Shown: positions 12,343 through 23,538 of the stretch, in pieces
How the letters are laid out: each line of letters begins with the position of its first letter
Numbering within the stretch: the first letter of the stretch is position 1
Source: Polyporus tsugae
Lineage: Eukaryota > Basidiomycota > Agaricomycetes > Polyporales > Polyporaceae
Length of the DNA stretch: 64,000 nucleotides
NCBI GenBank assembly: GCA_024305745.1
Contig: JAHRBS010000010.1
Location: forward strand, 1,309,501 to 1,373,500
Direction: 5' to 3'
Translations under genes and position numbers: made by a program
Notes under the pieces: generated by a model
Database searches by the model: none
What the model was told of the DNA's origin: nothing
Seen by the model: the letters and a program-made list of their open reading frames with translations, nothing else

Positions 12343-13184
12343 TCATCTCGGGCGGTATCCACCCCTTGGATGGATGATATGCCGTAGTAAGTAAGTGAGA
12401 AGGCTGCCCGAATGGATGTTGTCCCTTGGGAACATCTTGCCTGTGCTCTTCGAATAATCCGCCAGTGCCACCTCCGTAGGGAAAAGCTTCGGCTTTCCTA
12501 GCATTGGAGCGTCCACAAGGTCACATATATTGACATGAATGCCCATGACCGCCTGTAAGTACGCTTGCGGTTAGCACGCGATCACCTTAATGCCATAGTT
12601 GGGGGGGGGATGCGCACCGTCCGGCATGTCCTCAACTTAGATGGGACGGGATCGAGCTCGAGTGCCCTGCACAGATTCTGCCAGGCGACGAGGTCTTCGA
12701 CATCCGTACCATAAACGTTGTTGAACTGTTTGACCATAGCGTCCCGCAGACGGTCACGGGCGAGCTCCCTCTTCTCGCTGTCCCTATCACGCCAACCGAA
12801 GGAGTCGCACATGGCGTAGAACTCGTCCATGAAAGACGCGGCGGGGTCGTATGCATACGTCGGGTACAGAGCGAAGAACGCCGCGATGTGGTCTGTGGAG
12901 TCGCGCTCGGTCTCGCACCCGCCCTTGCGACTTTTCTTCTTCTTGGCCTGATGGCATGAAGCCTTAGCCACGTAGTTGTACGACGGTCGGGGCAGGGAAC
13001 GCACCTTTGACCTCGATCCCTTGTCCGGAGCCTTGCCGACATGCTCGAAGCGACACCGATCTCCAAACCGGCATGTCCCCTTCTCGGCGAACTCGAAGCA
13101 GACCTTGTTCTCCTCCATAGGGGGGACCTCAGCCGACTGAGAGGAGTGGGTGGACGTGACGGTGATGGTTCGAGATACGTCCAT
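12343..13184 (-). CDS. CCCH zinc-finger protein with the two-module domain, copy 2
   Basis: Two exons, 12618-13184 and 12343-12552, with a 65-nt phase-0 intron. Near the N-terminus is a canonical C-x8-C-x5-C-x3-H finger (CFEFAEKGTC, then RFGDRCRFEH). It is followed by a Lys/Arg-rich linker (KKKKSRKGG). Module A follows (FFALYPTYAYD, FMDEFYAMCDSFGW, MVKQFNNVYGTDVEDL), then module B (IHVNICDLVDAP, FPTEVALADY, FPRDN, LLTYLLRHI). CCCH fingers of this spacing usually bind single-stranded RNA, so RNA binding is an inference for this protein. The ATG at 13184 is chosen, but the TATA-like site lies only 14 nt upstream. Initiation may therefore be at the next ATG (13118, MEENKVC), which keeps the finger intact. 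Confidence 0.8.
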
Positions 13185-13197
13185 CCCGCTCGCCCCC

Positions 13198-13206
13198 AAA
13201 TATATA
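13198..13206 (-). promoter_or_regulatory. TATA-like element of copy 2
   Basis: On the minus strand the sequence is TATATATTT, only 14 nt above the first in-frame ATG (13184) and about 80 nt above the second (13118). A start site about 30 nt downstream of the element would favour the second ATG. Confidence 0.4.
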
Positions 13207-13607
13207 CGCCGCTACTCGACTGTGTGAGACGGGGACTTGGCCACCGGAATAGCCCGCTCCAAGCAGGCCTAGGGCTTGCCAGAAGATATCCGGATACCTG
13301 GGTATCTGCGTATCTGGGTTCCGCCGAAGCGGTGTGCTGCGGTAGCGCGCTTGCGCCTCGAGTAGCGCTGGCAGGGGCATCCAGTAGCACTTCGTGCAAC
13401 TTCCAGCAGTATCTCCCATGTTCGTTGAACATGAGCAAGTAGAAGCAATTGTAAAAAATCACAGTACGAAGTAAGTACACGTCGCCCTAATGTGAGCATA
13501 GGTTACATCCGACACGGAGCTCGTGAGGAACCATCAATGAACGTAGACGCACCACCCATGGCCATAGCACGTCTGGCCCGTCGTTCGGGGCCTGGATGCG
13601 CCAGCTT

Positions 13608-14151
13608 TCAACGACCACCGCTCTTCTTGCGTTCCGGTCTTGGATGGTATATGTGCCGTAACAACGCGTACAGCAGACTGTCAGGTTCCACGCATTCTCT
13701 GGGGAAAACCTTCCTATTCTTGAGAGAATACTCGCTCAGTGCAGCTTCTGTAGGGAACATTTGCGGCGGTCCGAGTATTGGAAACGCCAGCAGGTCGAAG
13801 ATATTGACGTAGGTTGCGAGGACCCTCTGTTAATGTCCTCCTGCGATCAGTAATGTGCAGGCAGACTAAAAACTGAACCCTCACCTTCCGGCATGTTTTA
13901 AGATCAGCCGGTACAGGATTGATTCGGAGAACAATGCACAGTAACTGCCACGAGGCGAGGTTGTTGACGTCCGCGCCATATGTTGCGTTGAACTGCGTGA
14001 TTATAGCCCGGTGGAAGGAGTCGTAGACGAGGAGCCGATCAGCGCGGTTCCAACCGAATCACTGACACATTCGGTGGAGCTCTTCGACGAAGGGGCGAAA
14101 GGGATTGTATGGGAACAAAGGGAATTGCGCGAAGAATGCATATATGTAGAA
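13608..14151 (-). pseudogene. Two-module family, copy 3, disrupted by an in-frame stop
   Basis: Exon 13885-14151 and exon 13608-13826 are separated by a 58-nt phase-0 intron at the same place as in copies 1 and 2. Module A reads FFAQFPLFPYNPFRPFVEEL, then HRMCQ, a TGA stop at 14059-14061, and FGWN. It continues in frame through ITQFNATYGADVNNLASW. Module B reads YVNIFDLLAF, FPTEAALSEY, FPREC, LLYALLRHIY and ends at a TGA after SGGR. Everything except the single TGA fits an intact gene, so this is a recent pseudogene, a strain polymorphism or a sequencing error. No Met follows the stop in this exon to allow a restart. No upstream zinc finger was found. Confidence 0.65.
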
Positions 14152-14678
14152 CTATCATTCGTGGTGAGTGCGTTGTATGGCGTCGATACAGAATGCGACG
14201 CACCATGGTTGGTATGGAGCTACAGTTACAGACGGGGATGATGGGAAAGAGAGGCAGAAACGAGTTCTGGCAAGATGTAAGGCATTTAAGGCCAGCGCTA
14301 CCGCAGCACATTGTCGACAAACAAGCGCTGAACTTATGTCCCTACACCACGATCTCGCTAGCATGAGCGATGCTGTCCATAATCTGCATTGACACAGAAA
14401 AGTCGGGGTACAAGGGCACTAATAAACGCAGTGTAACTGCACCGAGTAAATCCCAACCATCCTAGACCAACGTATTAGTATACTTCAACCTGTGTAGTGT
14501 GTATCCAATGCACCACTCACCATCCGTTGCTCCATGGAACCTCGTCTCTATGGGCTTCCGTAGTGTGTAATTATGGTATCTGCGTTACACATTTATCAGT
14601 TACACTCCTGAAGTAAACTTCAAATGCGCATAGCCTTACCTATAAAATACAGCAAGGATAGAAACGGCCCCAGGCAGC
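14152..14678. other. Intergenic, no supportable gene
   Basis: This lies between the copy 3 pseudogene and the 3' end of the PPR-like gene. Short open frames on both strands lack motifs. It may contain decayed 5' parts of copy 3. Confidence 0.5.
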
Positions 14679-16745
14679 TCACGACGACCCAGAGCTTTTG
14701 TGTGGTGGCTCATCCCGGCCCTCCGGCCCCAGCATCCTGTCCTGTTCGCCCGGCAGCCCCGCCCGGTCCACCGGGGGACGCGCCCCCGATCCCGTTGATC
14801 GTCGCTCGCGCGTCTTCGCCGTGCGCTCAGCCGACCTGGACAACTGCCGCGCCTCGACCTCACTCTGGGGCTTGAAGTTGACGATCTCGCGCCACCTCTC
14901 CTTCGGGACGACCGTGCGGGCGCTCTCGTTGCGCAGGAAGATGTCCTTGCCGTTCCACACCCGCCGCCCGAGACGCTCCTTGATCCGCTGCGTGTTGCGC
15001 GCGAGCACCGCGTCCGCGTGGCGCTCCATATCCTCGAGCCGGACGACCTCGCGCTCGAGGAGCTGCAAGTGCAGGTCGACGTCGAACGGCTTTCGCCGCT
15101 CGGTAGGCTGTGCTGCGGGCGCATTTGGGCCTGCAAAGCTCGGCGAGGCGGGGTCGAAGGCGGCGGAAGCCTGCCGCGACGAGGACGAGGGGCTGAAGAA
15201 CGTCGAGAACTGCGACGAAGGCGCAGCGGAGGGCAAGTCGTCGCCCATATTCTCGTCGAAATCCCTACCGACGGCTTCGCTCGGGCGGTACACTCCGGCC
15301 GCGATCCACCTGGCACGGGCCTCAGTGAAGGTCTCGATGTCGGCTCGGTGCCAACTAATGGCACGCTTGATCCATTGGTTGATCCATCGTAGCAGCTCCG
15401 TGTTCTTGTCGCGGTTCGCGAGTGAGAAAACAGGAAGCAGAATACTACGGTGGATGAGAAGGCGAGGGGCGGGGATCTCATCTGGGGGTCGTGTGCGCAC
15501 CATCTCGAGCAGATGGGCGTTATATTCTCGTTCTTGGGACGTGACCACGAGAATGTAATGTCGTGCAAGGACAGGATGACGAGCGTTGCATACCCCGCGC
15601 AAGAGCAGGCAGTACGAGGTCGTATTGGGCTGGACGTGAGGTGCCTTGTACGGGGCGACCTGCGGATTCGAGACTCCAAAGTCTTCGTCGTCGTCGTCCT
15701 CGAATGTGTTGGAGTTGGAGGCGGTGGAAGGGAGGGGAGTCGTCATAACCTCGAACGTCTGTACGAGTTTCGACACGTTCCCTATCCGTGCTAGGTAGTC
15801 GAGAGCCGTGTTAAAGGCATCAACAGTGAAGGGGAGCTGGGTGGGGAACCGGGCAGGCAAGTCGTCTTGACCCTCGGCCTCTGTCGCCGCGTCGCGAGGC
15901 TTGCCCCAGTACTGCAAAGGGGACCGATCGGGGTACGCGAGGTCGATACCATACGCGTTCCGGATGAGCGTGGTGAAGCCGTCCATGGTCATGGTCTCCT
16001 TCAAGATACGGAACGCAAGGTCGACATGTAAAGGAGTGTAGGGCACACCTCTGCTTTCCATCTCAGTCAGGATGGCCATGCAACGCTCCGTAACCTCGTC
16101 CACCAGAGCCGGTCGGTCGAGATGCCATATGGGAAGGGTCAACCGGTGACACAGCGCCTGCAAGCAGAGAGCGTACGTCCGCGCATTCTTCAACAGCCCC
16201 ATATGCCCGATCTCCGCAAGGACCATCATCGCGCCCTTGTGATTCCCAACCGCCGCGAAGAGGTCCAGGACGCAATGGTAGTCTTCAAGAGTAGGGAAGT
16301 CTCCGGCGGAACGGATGTTACGGATAACTCTCTGGAAACGAGACTCGTACACGAGGTCCTGCTTGTACCTCCGCCCCTTCGCCAACCACTTTGATGCCGC
16401 GGCACGAACATGGTTGCGTGGCAGCGCGCATTTCCGTAGGACGCCCTGATGAATGTCGAGAGGAACCTTGGTCGAGCCGTAGTATTGGAGGAGCTCGAGG
16501 TAGCTGCCCCAGACGCGACTTGGACTCGGAATCCGGAGAGACAGTAGATTCCTCAGATCTGCAGTCTTCTGTCGGCGGAGAACATCAAGGTGGCTTTCGC
16601 GGGTCGAGGAAGAGGTGGAGGGAGCGGTCGCGAGAGCCTGAGGGAGCGCTAGCGCATCATGGTGAGGTGGTGTAGAGTGAAGGTGCCGGGCATCGCGAAA
16701 GCTGGGTTTTGCAAGCCTGAACTTGCCGACGCATCGATGCGCCAT
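14679..16745 (-). CDS. Probable mitochondrial PPR-type helical repeat protein
   Basis: A single open frame of 688 residues with no intron, unusual among its multi-exon neighbours. The N-terminus (MAHRCVGKFRLAKPSFRDAR) is basic, lacks acidic residues apart from one Asp and suits a mitochondrial presequence. The first 350 residues contain helical hairpins of about 35 residues that resemble degenerate pentatricopeptide repeats. Examples are DYHCVLDLFAAVGNHKGAMM, TYALCLQALC and FNTALDYLARIGNVSKLV. The C-terminal third is charged and partly coiled, around LQLLEREVVRLEDMERHADA. PPR proteins of this kind bind mitochondrial transcripts and act in their stability or translation. I cannot assign an orthologue. 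It could instead be a TPR-like scaffold. Confidence 0.7.
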   Translation of the reverse strand: MAHRCVGKFRLAKPSFRDARHLHSTPPHHDALALPQALATAPSTSSSTRESHLDVLRRQKTADLRNLLSLRIPSPSRVWGSYLELLQYYGSTKVPLDIHQGVLRKCALPRNHVRAAASKWLAKGRRYKQDLVYESRFQRVIRNIRSAGDFPTLEDYHCVLDLFAAVGNHKGAMMVLAEIGHMGLLKNARTYALCLQALCHRLTLPIWHLDRPALVDEVTERCMAILTEMESRGVPYTPLHVDLAFRILKETMTMDGFTTLIRNAYGIDLAYPDRSPLQYWGKPRDAATEAEGQDDLPARFPTQLPFTVDAFNTALDYLARIGNVSKLVQTFEVMTTPLPSTASNSNTFEDDDDEDFGVSNPQVAPYKAPHVQPNTTSYCLLLRGVCNARHPVLARHYILVVTSQEREYNAHLLEMVRTRPPDEIPAPRLLIHRSILLPVFSLANRDKNTELLRWINQWIKRAISWHRADIETFTEARARWIAAGVYRPSEAVGRDFDENMGDDLPSAAPSSQFSTFFSPSSSSRQASAAFDPASPSFAGPNAPAAQPTERRKPFDVDLHLQLLEREVVRLEDMERHADAVLARNTQRIKERLGRRVWNGKDIFLRNESARTVVPKERWREIVNFKPQSEVEARQLSRSAERTAKTRERRSTGSGARPPVDRAGLPGEQDRMLGPEGRDEPPHKSSGSS

Positions 16746-19700
16746 ACGACAGGGTAAAGCGGAGGCCCAGGGGGTGCTGTCTGCTCAGGAACTCGTCCTC
16801 TCCAACGCGACACGCACAGTGACGAGCTCGAATTTTTGCCACGTGACCGGTGTGGCGCCTGAAAAGGAAATTCTACTAGTTGTAAGTGGCGAAGTTGGAC
16901 GTTATAATTAACTGAACTCAACGTCCGGCATCAGTTGTTTCCAACAAGTATTCTACACATTCATTTGTCAAGTCCCGACGACCGATATCATGATGAGACA
17001 TGTGTGACACCTGCAGCCGCGCCAGCCTGACTCCGGCGAGTCGGCGGTACCGTGACGAAGTGTTGCCTGGGCTGGATTCTGTCTGGCGAGGGAGATAAGG
17101 ATTAACTGTGGTTTGTGGGAAGACCACCGCGTACGTGCAATCGAGTCGGAATCGGCGCGATCGGGAGGTGGAATTTGGTCCATCTTACAAGCCATTCTAG
17201 GCAGTGCAGGATGCGCGATGCGCCGCGACAGGAACGACAGAACCTTAGGGGACCTAAGCGGCCATACTGTAATAGTGGCATCGGACAAGAGAGCAGAGTT
17301 CGGTGGCGTCCAAGGGATATCCGATAGCCCTTCAAGTTACGAAAGGGTGTTCCCCGAGCGATTTCATGCATTACATGCCTCTTTTGAGCGTTATGTTGAG
17401 ATTTAAGTGAAGAATAAATAATAAATACGGGGACTTGTGTACAATGTCCCACACCTGCCCAAAACAATCACTAAGTACTTTTGAAGATGTGACTAGATGG
17501 GTGGCACGAATGGATGATGAGCGCTGAGCTCACATGCGGTCGGGATCGACTACGAAGTCCGACTAATGATCCTGCAAGGGTGACACCAGATCCAGCATTC
17601 ACGTGTATCTCTCCATTGTAGCCCTGTATGACGGGAGTGAGCGATGTAGCTGTGAAGAGGGCATCAGTGGTTTGTTCAATCCCGGCGGGTCCAGGGTCGA
17701 GCGCTTATTTCCTATTCCCAAATAGGCGAAAAATGGGTTCCAGCTCCGCCTGGTTTTGATCTCAGCGCACGGCGAGTCCCGGCGGTCCGAGTCCAGCCAC
17801 ATCAGTAAGCAATGGTTAGCACACCCATCTCATACTTGGCTCAAATCCATCTCCAACCGGTCATCTCACGACACAGCGACTTAAACGAAGACCTACTTGC
17901 TCCAAGATTTTACGCCCATCGTTGCGGCGGAAGGTTACGTTCAACGGAGGGTGTGCGGACGTGGGGCACTTCCATTCACACATCAACTTCTATCCTCCGG
18001 GCTGGTTCTCCCAACGTAAGCTCTCCCAAACCGGTTTTGGATGTTCTTTTGCAGGGCTCCCTCCCACGATGCCGGACTTAAGCTCTCCAATGGCGGACGT
18101 TAGTCGGCTCCTCCGTGAAAACCATGCGGCGGCGCTCCTGTGGGGAAACGTAACGTAATAAGAATGCGCCCGCCATGTCTGCACCGTCGGGATGAGCTGA
18201 TTTCACCATGGCACACGGTAGGTATACGGGCCAGAGACATCACAAGCGTATGTACGTCATGCGGTGAGAATCTTCTTCCGCGAGCTGGGACCCCGCCACC
18301 ATGCACTTACGTGTAACCATTGGTGCCGCATGCTGCAACGACCCATGACATTGACATACGCCCATTACGGCCACTGCTCCTGCTCCACCACACACGCCCC
18401 AGGCGCCATCCAATCCCAACGTATGACTGCGCGGCTTGCATCTGGGCACATCTCGTATGTACAGATTGTAATCTCACCATATTCGCTTCAGCTCAATCTT
18501 TACGCGCACATAGGCGTTCCTTCACCGGATAGTATAACCCGAAACCCAGGCCCGTTATAGACCACGATGGCGTCATAGCTGCTCTATGAGCCTTCCGGAG
18601 CCTCGCTGTGTCCTCACGAGGAAACCTGGTATCGAACACTTCGCTTCAACAGGTTCCCTGTACACGGCATGGGAGTGACTCCAGCCCCTTGGGTGTCAGC
18701 GCGGAAGAACTGCGGGCCAGTACCTGTCGCTGGTACGGCATCACGCCTTCTGCGCTTTACTCACGTCTCAATGTGGTGCGCCGCCTTCCCACTCGCGGAT
18801 GGTCCGATTAGCTGCCGCCAATGACGGATGGTTTGTTTCAGTGTCTAGATAATGTTCCACTCAGCCAATGGCGATAAGTCCACCCAAAGGCGATAATCTT
18901 GCTGATGCTTTGGTCTGCTCCCATGAAAGCTGGCAGTTGCGATCTCGTGCTAACGGTGGGTATGCATCGTTGCCTTCATTTGTTGATCATGGGCAGAAGA
19001 CATCAAATTGCCCACAGCATTCGTGGGTTCGCAACGAAGTGCCTCGACGACGGTCAGTAAGAAGGAGCTGATTTTGACGAGAACGACTTCTCGCAGGACT
19101 CGCGGACTTTCGGCCCGCTGCGATGACTTCCTCCCGGGTCCCGAGTAGGCGTCGCGCGGGTCTCCATCAGCGAGTCGACGGTGGGTTTCCCAGCTGCACG
19201 CCTTGCCGCGAATACCCCGTCTGATTCTGTTGATATTAAGCTCAAGACGGCCGATATAGCAACCTACAGCACACAGTCACCAGATGTGCGCACCCTCGAA
19301 ACAGGTATATTTTCCGGACCCCATGACAATGACATGTACGTATCGCAAGCGAGCATCAGTACAACATAGTACGCCGCATATGTCGACAAAGCCGCATGTC
19401 GTCAGTCAACGCCGGTCAACTCGCGGAGTCCCATTTCGGGGATTCCGGACGCTGCAGTCGCTCCTCTCCCATGCTTCCTTCCCTCAGGCACATGTCGATC
19501 GCCCCCAACGGTGCCCCCCGTCCTCACTGCCTGCGCTTCCTCGCGCAAGAGAGGCCGCCGGGAAGCACCCCCTCCACGCCTTCCCTCGTTCTGCAGCTCC
19601 GCGGCTGTGTGCACACACCTTGTGTCTCCAAAACGCCGTCCATATCCACATGTCCTTCTGCTCTCGCGGGCGCACGCGCGTGAGGTGGTTTGGCGCACCC

Positions 19701-22700
19701 CGGGGGCATTGATCACTGTCCAGTACCCTCACCACGGTCCACGGAGACGACCGCTGACGTGTCCCGTCTCGCGGGCCGTCCCCGCACATTCAATTGAGGA
19801 GGCAACGAGCGATCGGTCACCAGAGGGCCAGGGCGTTCTAAAACTTCTGGGGTGCGGTGGGTAATGAAAACCTTGTCATCCGTCACCCGGCGTCGCTCGC
19901 TCATGATTGCATGATCAGTGCGTTCCCACGTCGCACCGGGCGCGTTCCCCCTCGAGGGTTCCGCGGGTTCTGGTTCTGGCGGTGCGCGAACTCTCCACCC
20001 CGCTGACGATCACCTGCCACTTCAGGCAGCGGGGCCCTGCGTGCCGCCGTGCTGCATTCGAGAATGGGCCGCGTAATTGTTCTGATCAAGCAGCGGAATG
20101 CCGGCCAGCTGATTCCAACACACAGAGGACGCTGCGGTGGTTTGTCAGTCAGTGGCCTGTCAAGCGCTGCAGGGGCTGTCAGTATGAGGCGTCAGTGCCA
20201 GCTGTTCGGACCACGGTGTCACTACGCGCAGGCCGAAGAGAGTTCGAGGGCGGGGACAAATGAAGACACGAACGATCTCATTTACTGTGGGCGGAGCATG
20301 TGCGGAGTGAATGGATATTAACACCGCAGCACCGCTAACTTACGTCGTCGTGGTCGGGCTTCACTCGAACCGGTCGAAAGGTGTCTGATCGCAACGGGAA
20401 ATGCTCCCGGCCAATACATTTGTGGCGCCCTCACGGTGCACCAATTGGTGCTTTTCTACGTTCTCCCACCGCTCCTTGTCTAGAAACTGGAAATCCAGGG
20501 ACAATGTCAATGGAGCATGTATTCAGCCAGCTGACAAAGTTACCGCATCCGTACCGCACGACATAAACGGTCCTCTGATGGGGGGGGGGGGGGGGCATCG
20601 TCAGAGGAGATCAGACTCAGGACGAGCGGGTGGGAGCGCGCCGGCGGAGGTTTTGTGTGCGTTCACGCGACATGCGGGATCTCGGACGGGTCAGAAAAAC
20701 GCAAGCTCAAGCCTCTAGCTGCCAGCAGCCGCAAGCGTCCGCTGACATGGCGCAACCTTCGGGCACCGGGATCAGAAGGGCTTCCAAGCTGTGCTGGGCA
20801 CTGAATGGGCCTTCCTTCCGTGTGCCAGCCAGCCTGAAGCACAGAGGGTCGATAATGCGGAATTCAGGAATTCGGTTGAGATCATTCCGTCGTGTTCCGT
20901 ATTGTTTCCACTGGCGCGACATAGGGTGCCTTGTTCCATTCGCTAGCACGAAAACAAAAAACAAAGGGCAACGGGGCGCAGTGCTGGCGCGCTGGGAGAA
21001 GAGGCTGAGGCTCGGGTCATAGCCCCATAGTGCGTGTATGTTGGGCCTGGGAGAGTGGCGGCCCCCGGAGTAGGTAATTCTTTTGTGCATGATTTGGAGC
21101 TACGGGACTTGTGGGTGACTCGAGTGGAGCGATAGGCTGGAACGGTCCGTTTCCGACTGTCAGGTAGAGTGACGAGGGTGAAGGAAAATCGGCAGCGGCG
21201 CCGACATGCGAGCGGCTAGGAAATGGCCGGAGGATAGGCAATAGTACGGTGCAGCGGTTCGTTCGATTTGAAAGGACTTCGCCGGCCAGGGCAAGAGAGA
21301 GAGAAAGAGAGAGGTGCAAGTCTCGACGTCGAGGTCGTTCGCGACAGCAAGAGGCGTGCTTCTTCCGCGAATGTTCAGGCTCGCAACACGGCGAATCTGC
21401 TTCCGAACGCCACAAAGCTGCTCGAGAATTGCCGAACTCGCCCGTCTCCGCGCCAGATCCCACGCTCCCCTCCCAGATACCCGAGATCTCCCAGGCAAAT
21501 AAGTATCCCGGAGGTCTCTGGGGTCCTCCGTCACGCCTTTGCAGTGCAAACGGCGCGCGCTTGTCGGCGGAGTATGCACATCGAGCGGCCAACATGATAA
21601 TCACCTCCTCCGAGTCCCAACCCAGCCACCGATACCAACCCATTCACATACTTACATCCGACCGAGACCGTCGGAGCCAATCCTCCCACTCGTAGTTTGT
21701 TCATCGCGAGCGGCTCTCGATTCTGATGACCCGATTACCACCCCCGTGGTCAACGCTGCTATAACCTGCAGCAGCTGGTGCGCTAACGACTTGTTCCTTG
21801 CGCGCAGCCGTGGCTCCACCCACTCGGAATACCATTACATACATACGTATGCAATTGCGAATATCGCGTGGGCGCCGTCGCACAAGTCAGCGTGAGCAGC
21901 GCGGCCCAATCCATTGAATCCAGCATCCAGACTCACGGGCCCGTCCTCCCCTCGACGTCCGCGTAAGTAGGTTAGGCCCTGGTTAGCCCCGGCGGCGCGC
22001 CAGCAGCCTATAGCTAAGCGCACCGGGGGCCTGCGCGTTTTCACATCGTCAATTCTGGGGTGCCCCTTCCAGTCAAATCTGAATCTGCACGACATATGCG
22101 GCGCGGCCACTTGAAATCTGCAGGGTCTCCGCCAGAGTCTGTGACCGGCAACATACTGAATGGCAAGCATCATCGCGTCAGGCTACGTCCCTGTGATGTG
22201 GTTCTGTGCGAGCAAGTGCCGTCACCCAATCTCCCCCATTCCTCCCACCTCCCGCCTCCCCATGATCCATCCATCTACTGCGTTGGTACTATACCATGCC
22301 GTACACTACCATCCGATACTTCATGTCCTGGGACGAAATGGAAATCTCCAGCAGCTCATGTCCGATTCCGAGACCCGCACCTGCTGCAGCTGCAGCCTGC
22401 GGCCGGACCAGAGCGTTATTTCCACTCCTGTCCGCGTAGAGTTCTGATCGTGACGCGACGGACGCGACGGGCCTCGCACGGACGGTCTGCAGCCGGAAGC
22501 CTGAGATCTGAGAGCCCAGCCGGGACCATCAGAAGGGAGTCTACATGCCCAACCAGGGATGCCATATGATATGATATGCACCTCTGGCCCACTCGTACGG
22601 ACGCAATGACCACTCCTGCTCAGTGCTTAGGCGGTCCATGACTCTGACCGAACAGCATCCATGGCTGTACTGTATTGTTGTGATCAAAGCCCCGCCTGCA

Positions 22701-23538
22701 GCAGTCGGAGTCGCCCGGCCAGAACCTTGACTCTGACTCTGGCTCCTTCCAATAGAACGGCGCGTGCGCAGTTGGCAAGGGCAGGGCAAAGTGCCCGGAC
22801 AGCTTGCGGCCAGGCATGATAAGTAGCAGCTTGCGGAAAGATCCGCAGCACAGACGAGCGGCGCACCCTCTGGGAACGAACGAACCTCAATGCAGCGTCA
22901 GGCGCACCAGAGGCAGGGCCCTGCAGCCGCAGCGCCGACAGATCCAGATGCAGACGCAGGGCGCGGGAGACAAGGACCGCACACACACATCATCGCATTG
23001 GATTGGGCCACAAAGCAAGCACAGGCAGGGACGAGCGTCCAGATAACGGTCAGGAGGCGTCCGACAAACGCTAGCCTCAATTCTGTTCCCGCTGCAGGCC
23101 GCGGACATGCGGGGTTTGGGTGAGCGGCGCAATGGGGGCAGAGGCGCGTACTGACGTACGTGCTTGGGATCAACGAAGAATCTGCGGCCAGGGTCGTCAG
23201 AACACGGCTCAGCGTCATCACACCTCTCGAGGTTTGAACTCCACCGGCCTCTCCCCCCGCCCTGGCCCCCAATTGCTCGCATGCGCATTCCAGGCAGGCA
23301 CGTCGCCGATGTGGCGGATAGCGGTTGGCTGGTGGGATAACGTTACGGTGGTGGTTCGATCGAGGGGTCTGCGGATAGTGTGCCGGGGTTCACGAAGGCG
23401 GAAGACGGCGGTAGGCATTTCGGTGGTTCTGGCAAGTGCATGCGATGGGTATCTCCGATCTTACAGTCCGTGTCCTTGAGTATGGGCCATCGCCCCGACA
23501 GGCAGCACGGCGGCGCAGCGGGGTGAACTGGGCAGCCG
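16746..23538. other. 6.8-kb gene desert
   Basis: No supportable coding gene. Open frames up to about 200 codons occur on both strands. None shows a recognisable domain, splice pattern or repeat-element signature, such as the YxDD of reverse transcriptase or an integrase zinc motif. I saw no long terminal repeat, inverted repeat or tandem array by eye. The left edge includes the promoter of the PPR-like gene. A run of 16 G lies at 20580-20595. The region could be decayed transposon sequence, a non-coding RNA locus or a spacer. Confidence 0.5.
20580..20595 (+). repeat. G16 homopolymer
   Basis: Sixteen consecutive G inside the gene desert. It could be a slippage-prone site or part of a G-rich structure. 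The exact length is likely to be variable or uncertain. Confidence 0.9.

Noticed and set aside
21017..21643. A 208-codon minus-strand open frame in the desert
   Set aside because: No domain, an LSLSLSLAL run from simple CT repeats, and no exon-intron logic.
16746..23538. A retrotransposon in the desert
   Set aside because: I looked for reverse transcriptase, integrase and protease motifs and for long terminal repeats, and saw none. A decayed element remains possible but is not supportable by eye.
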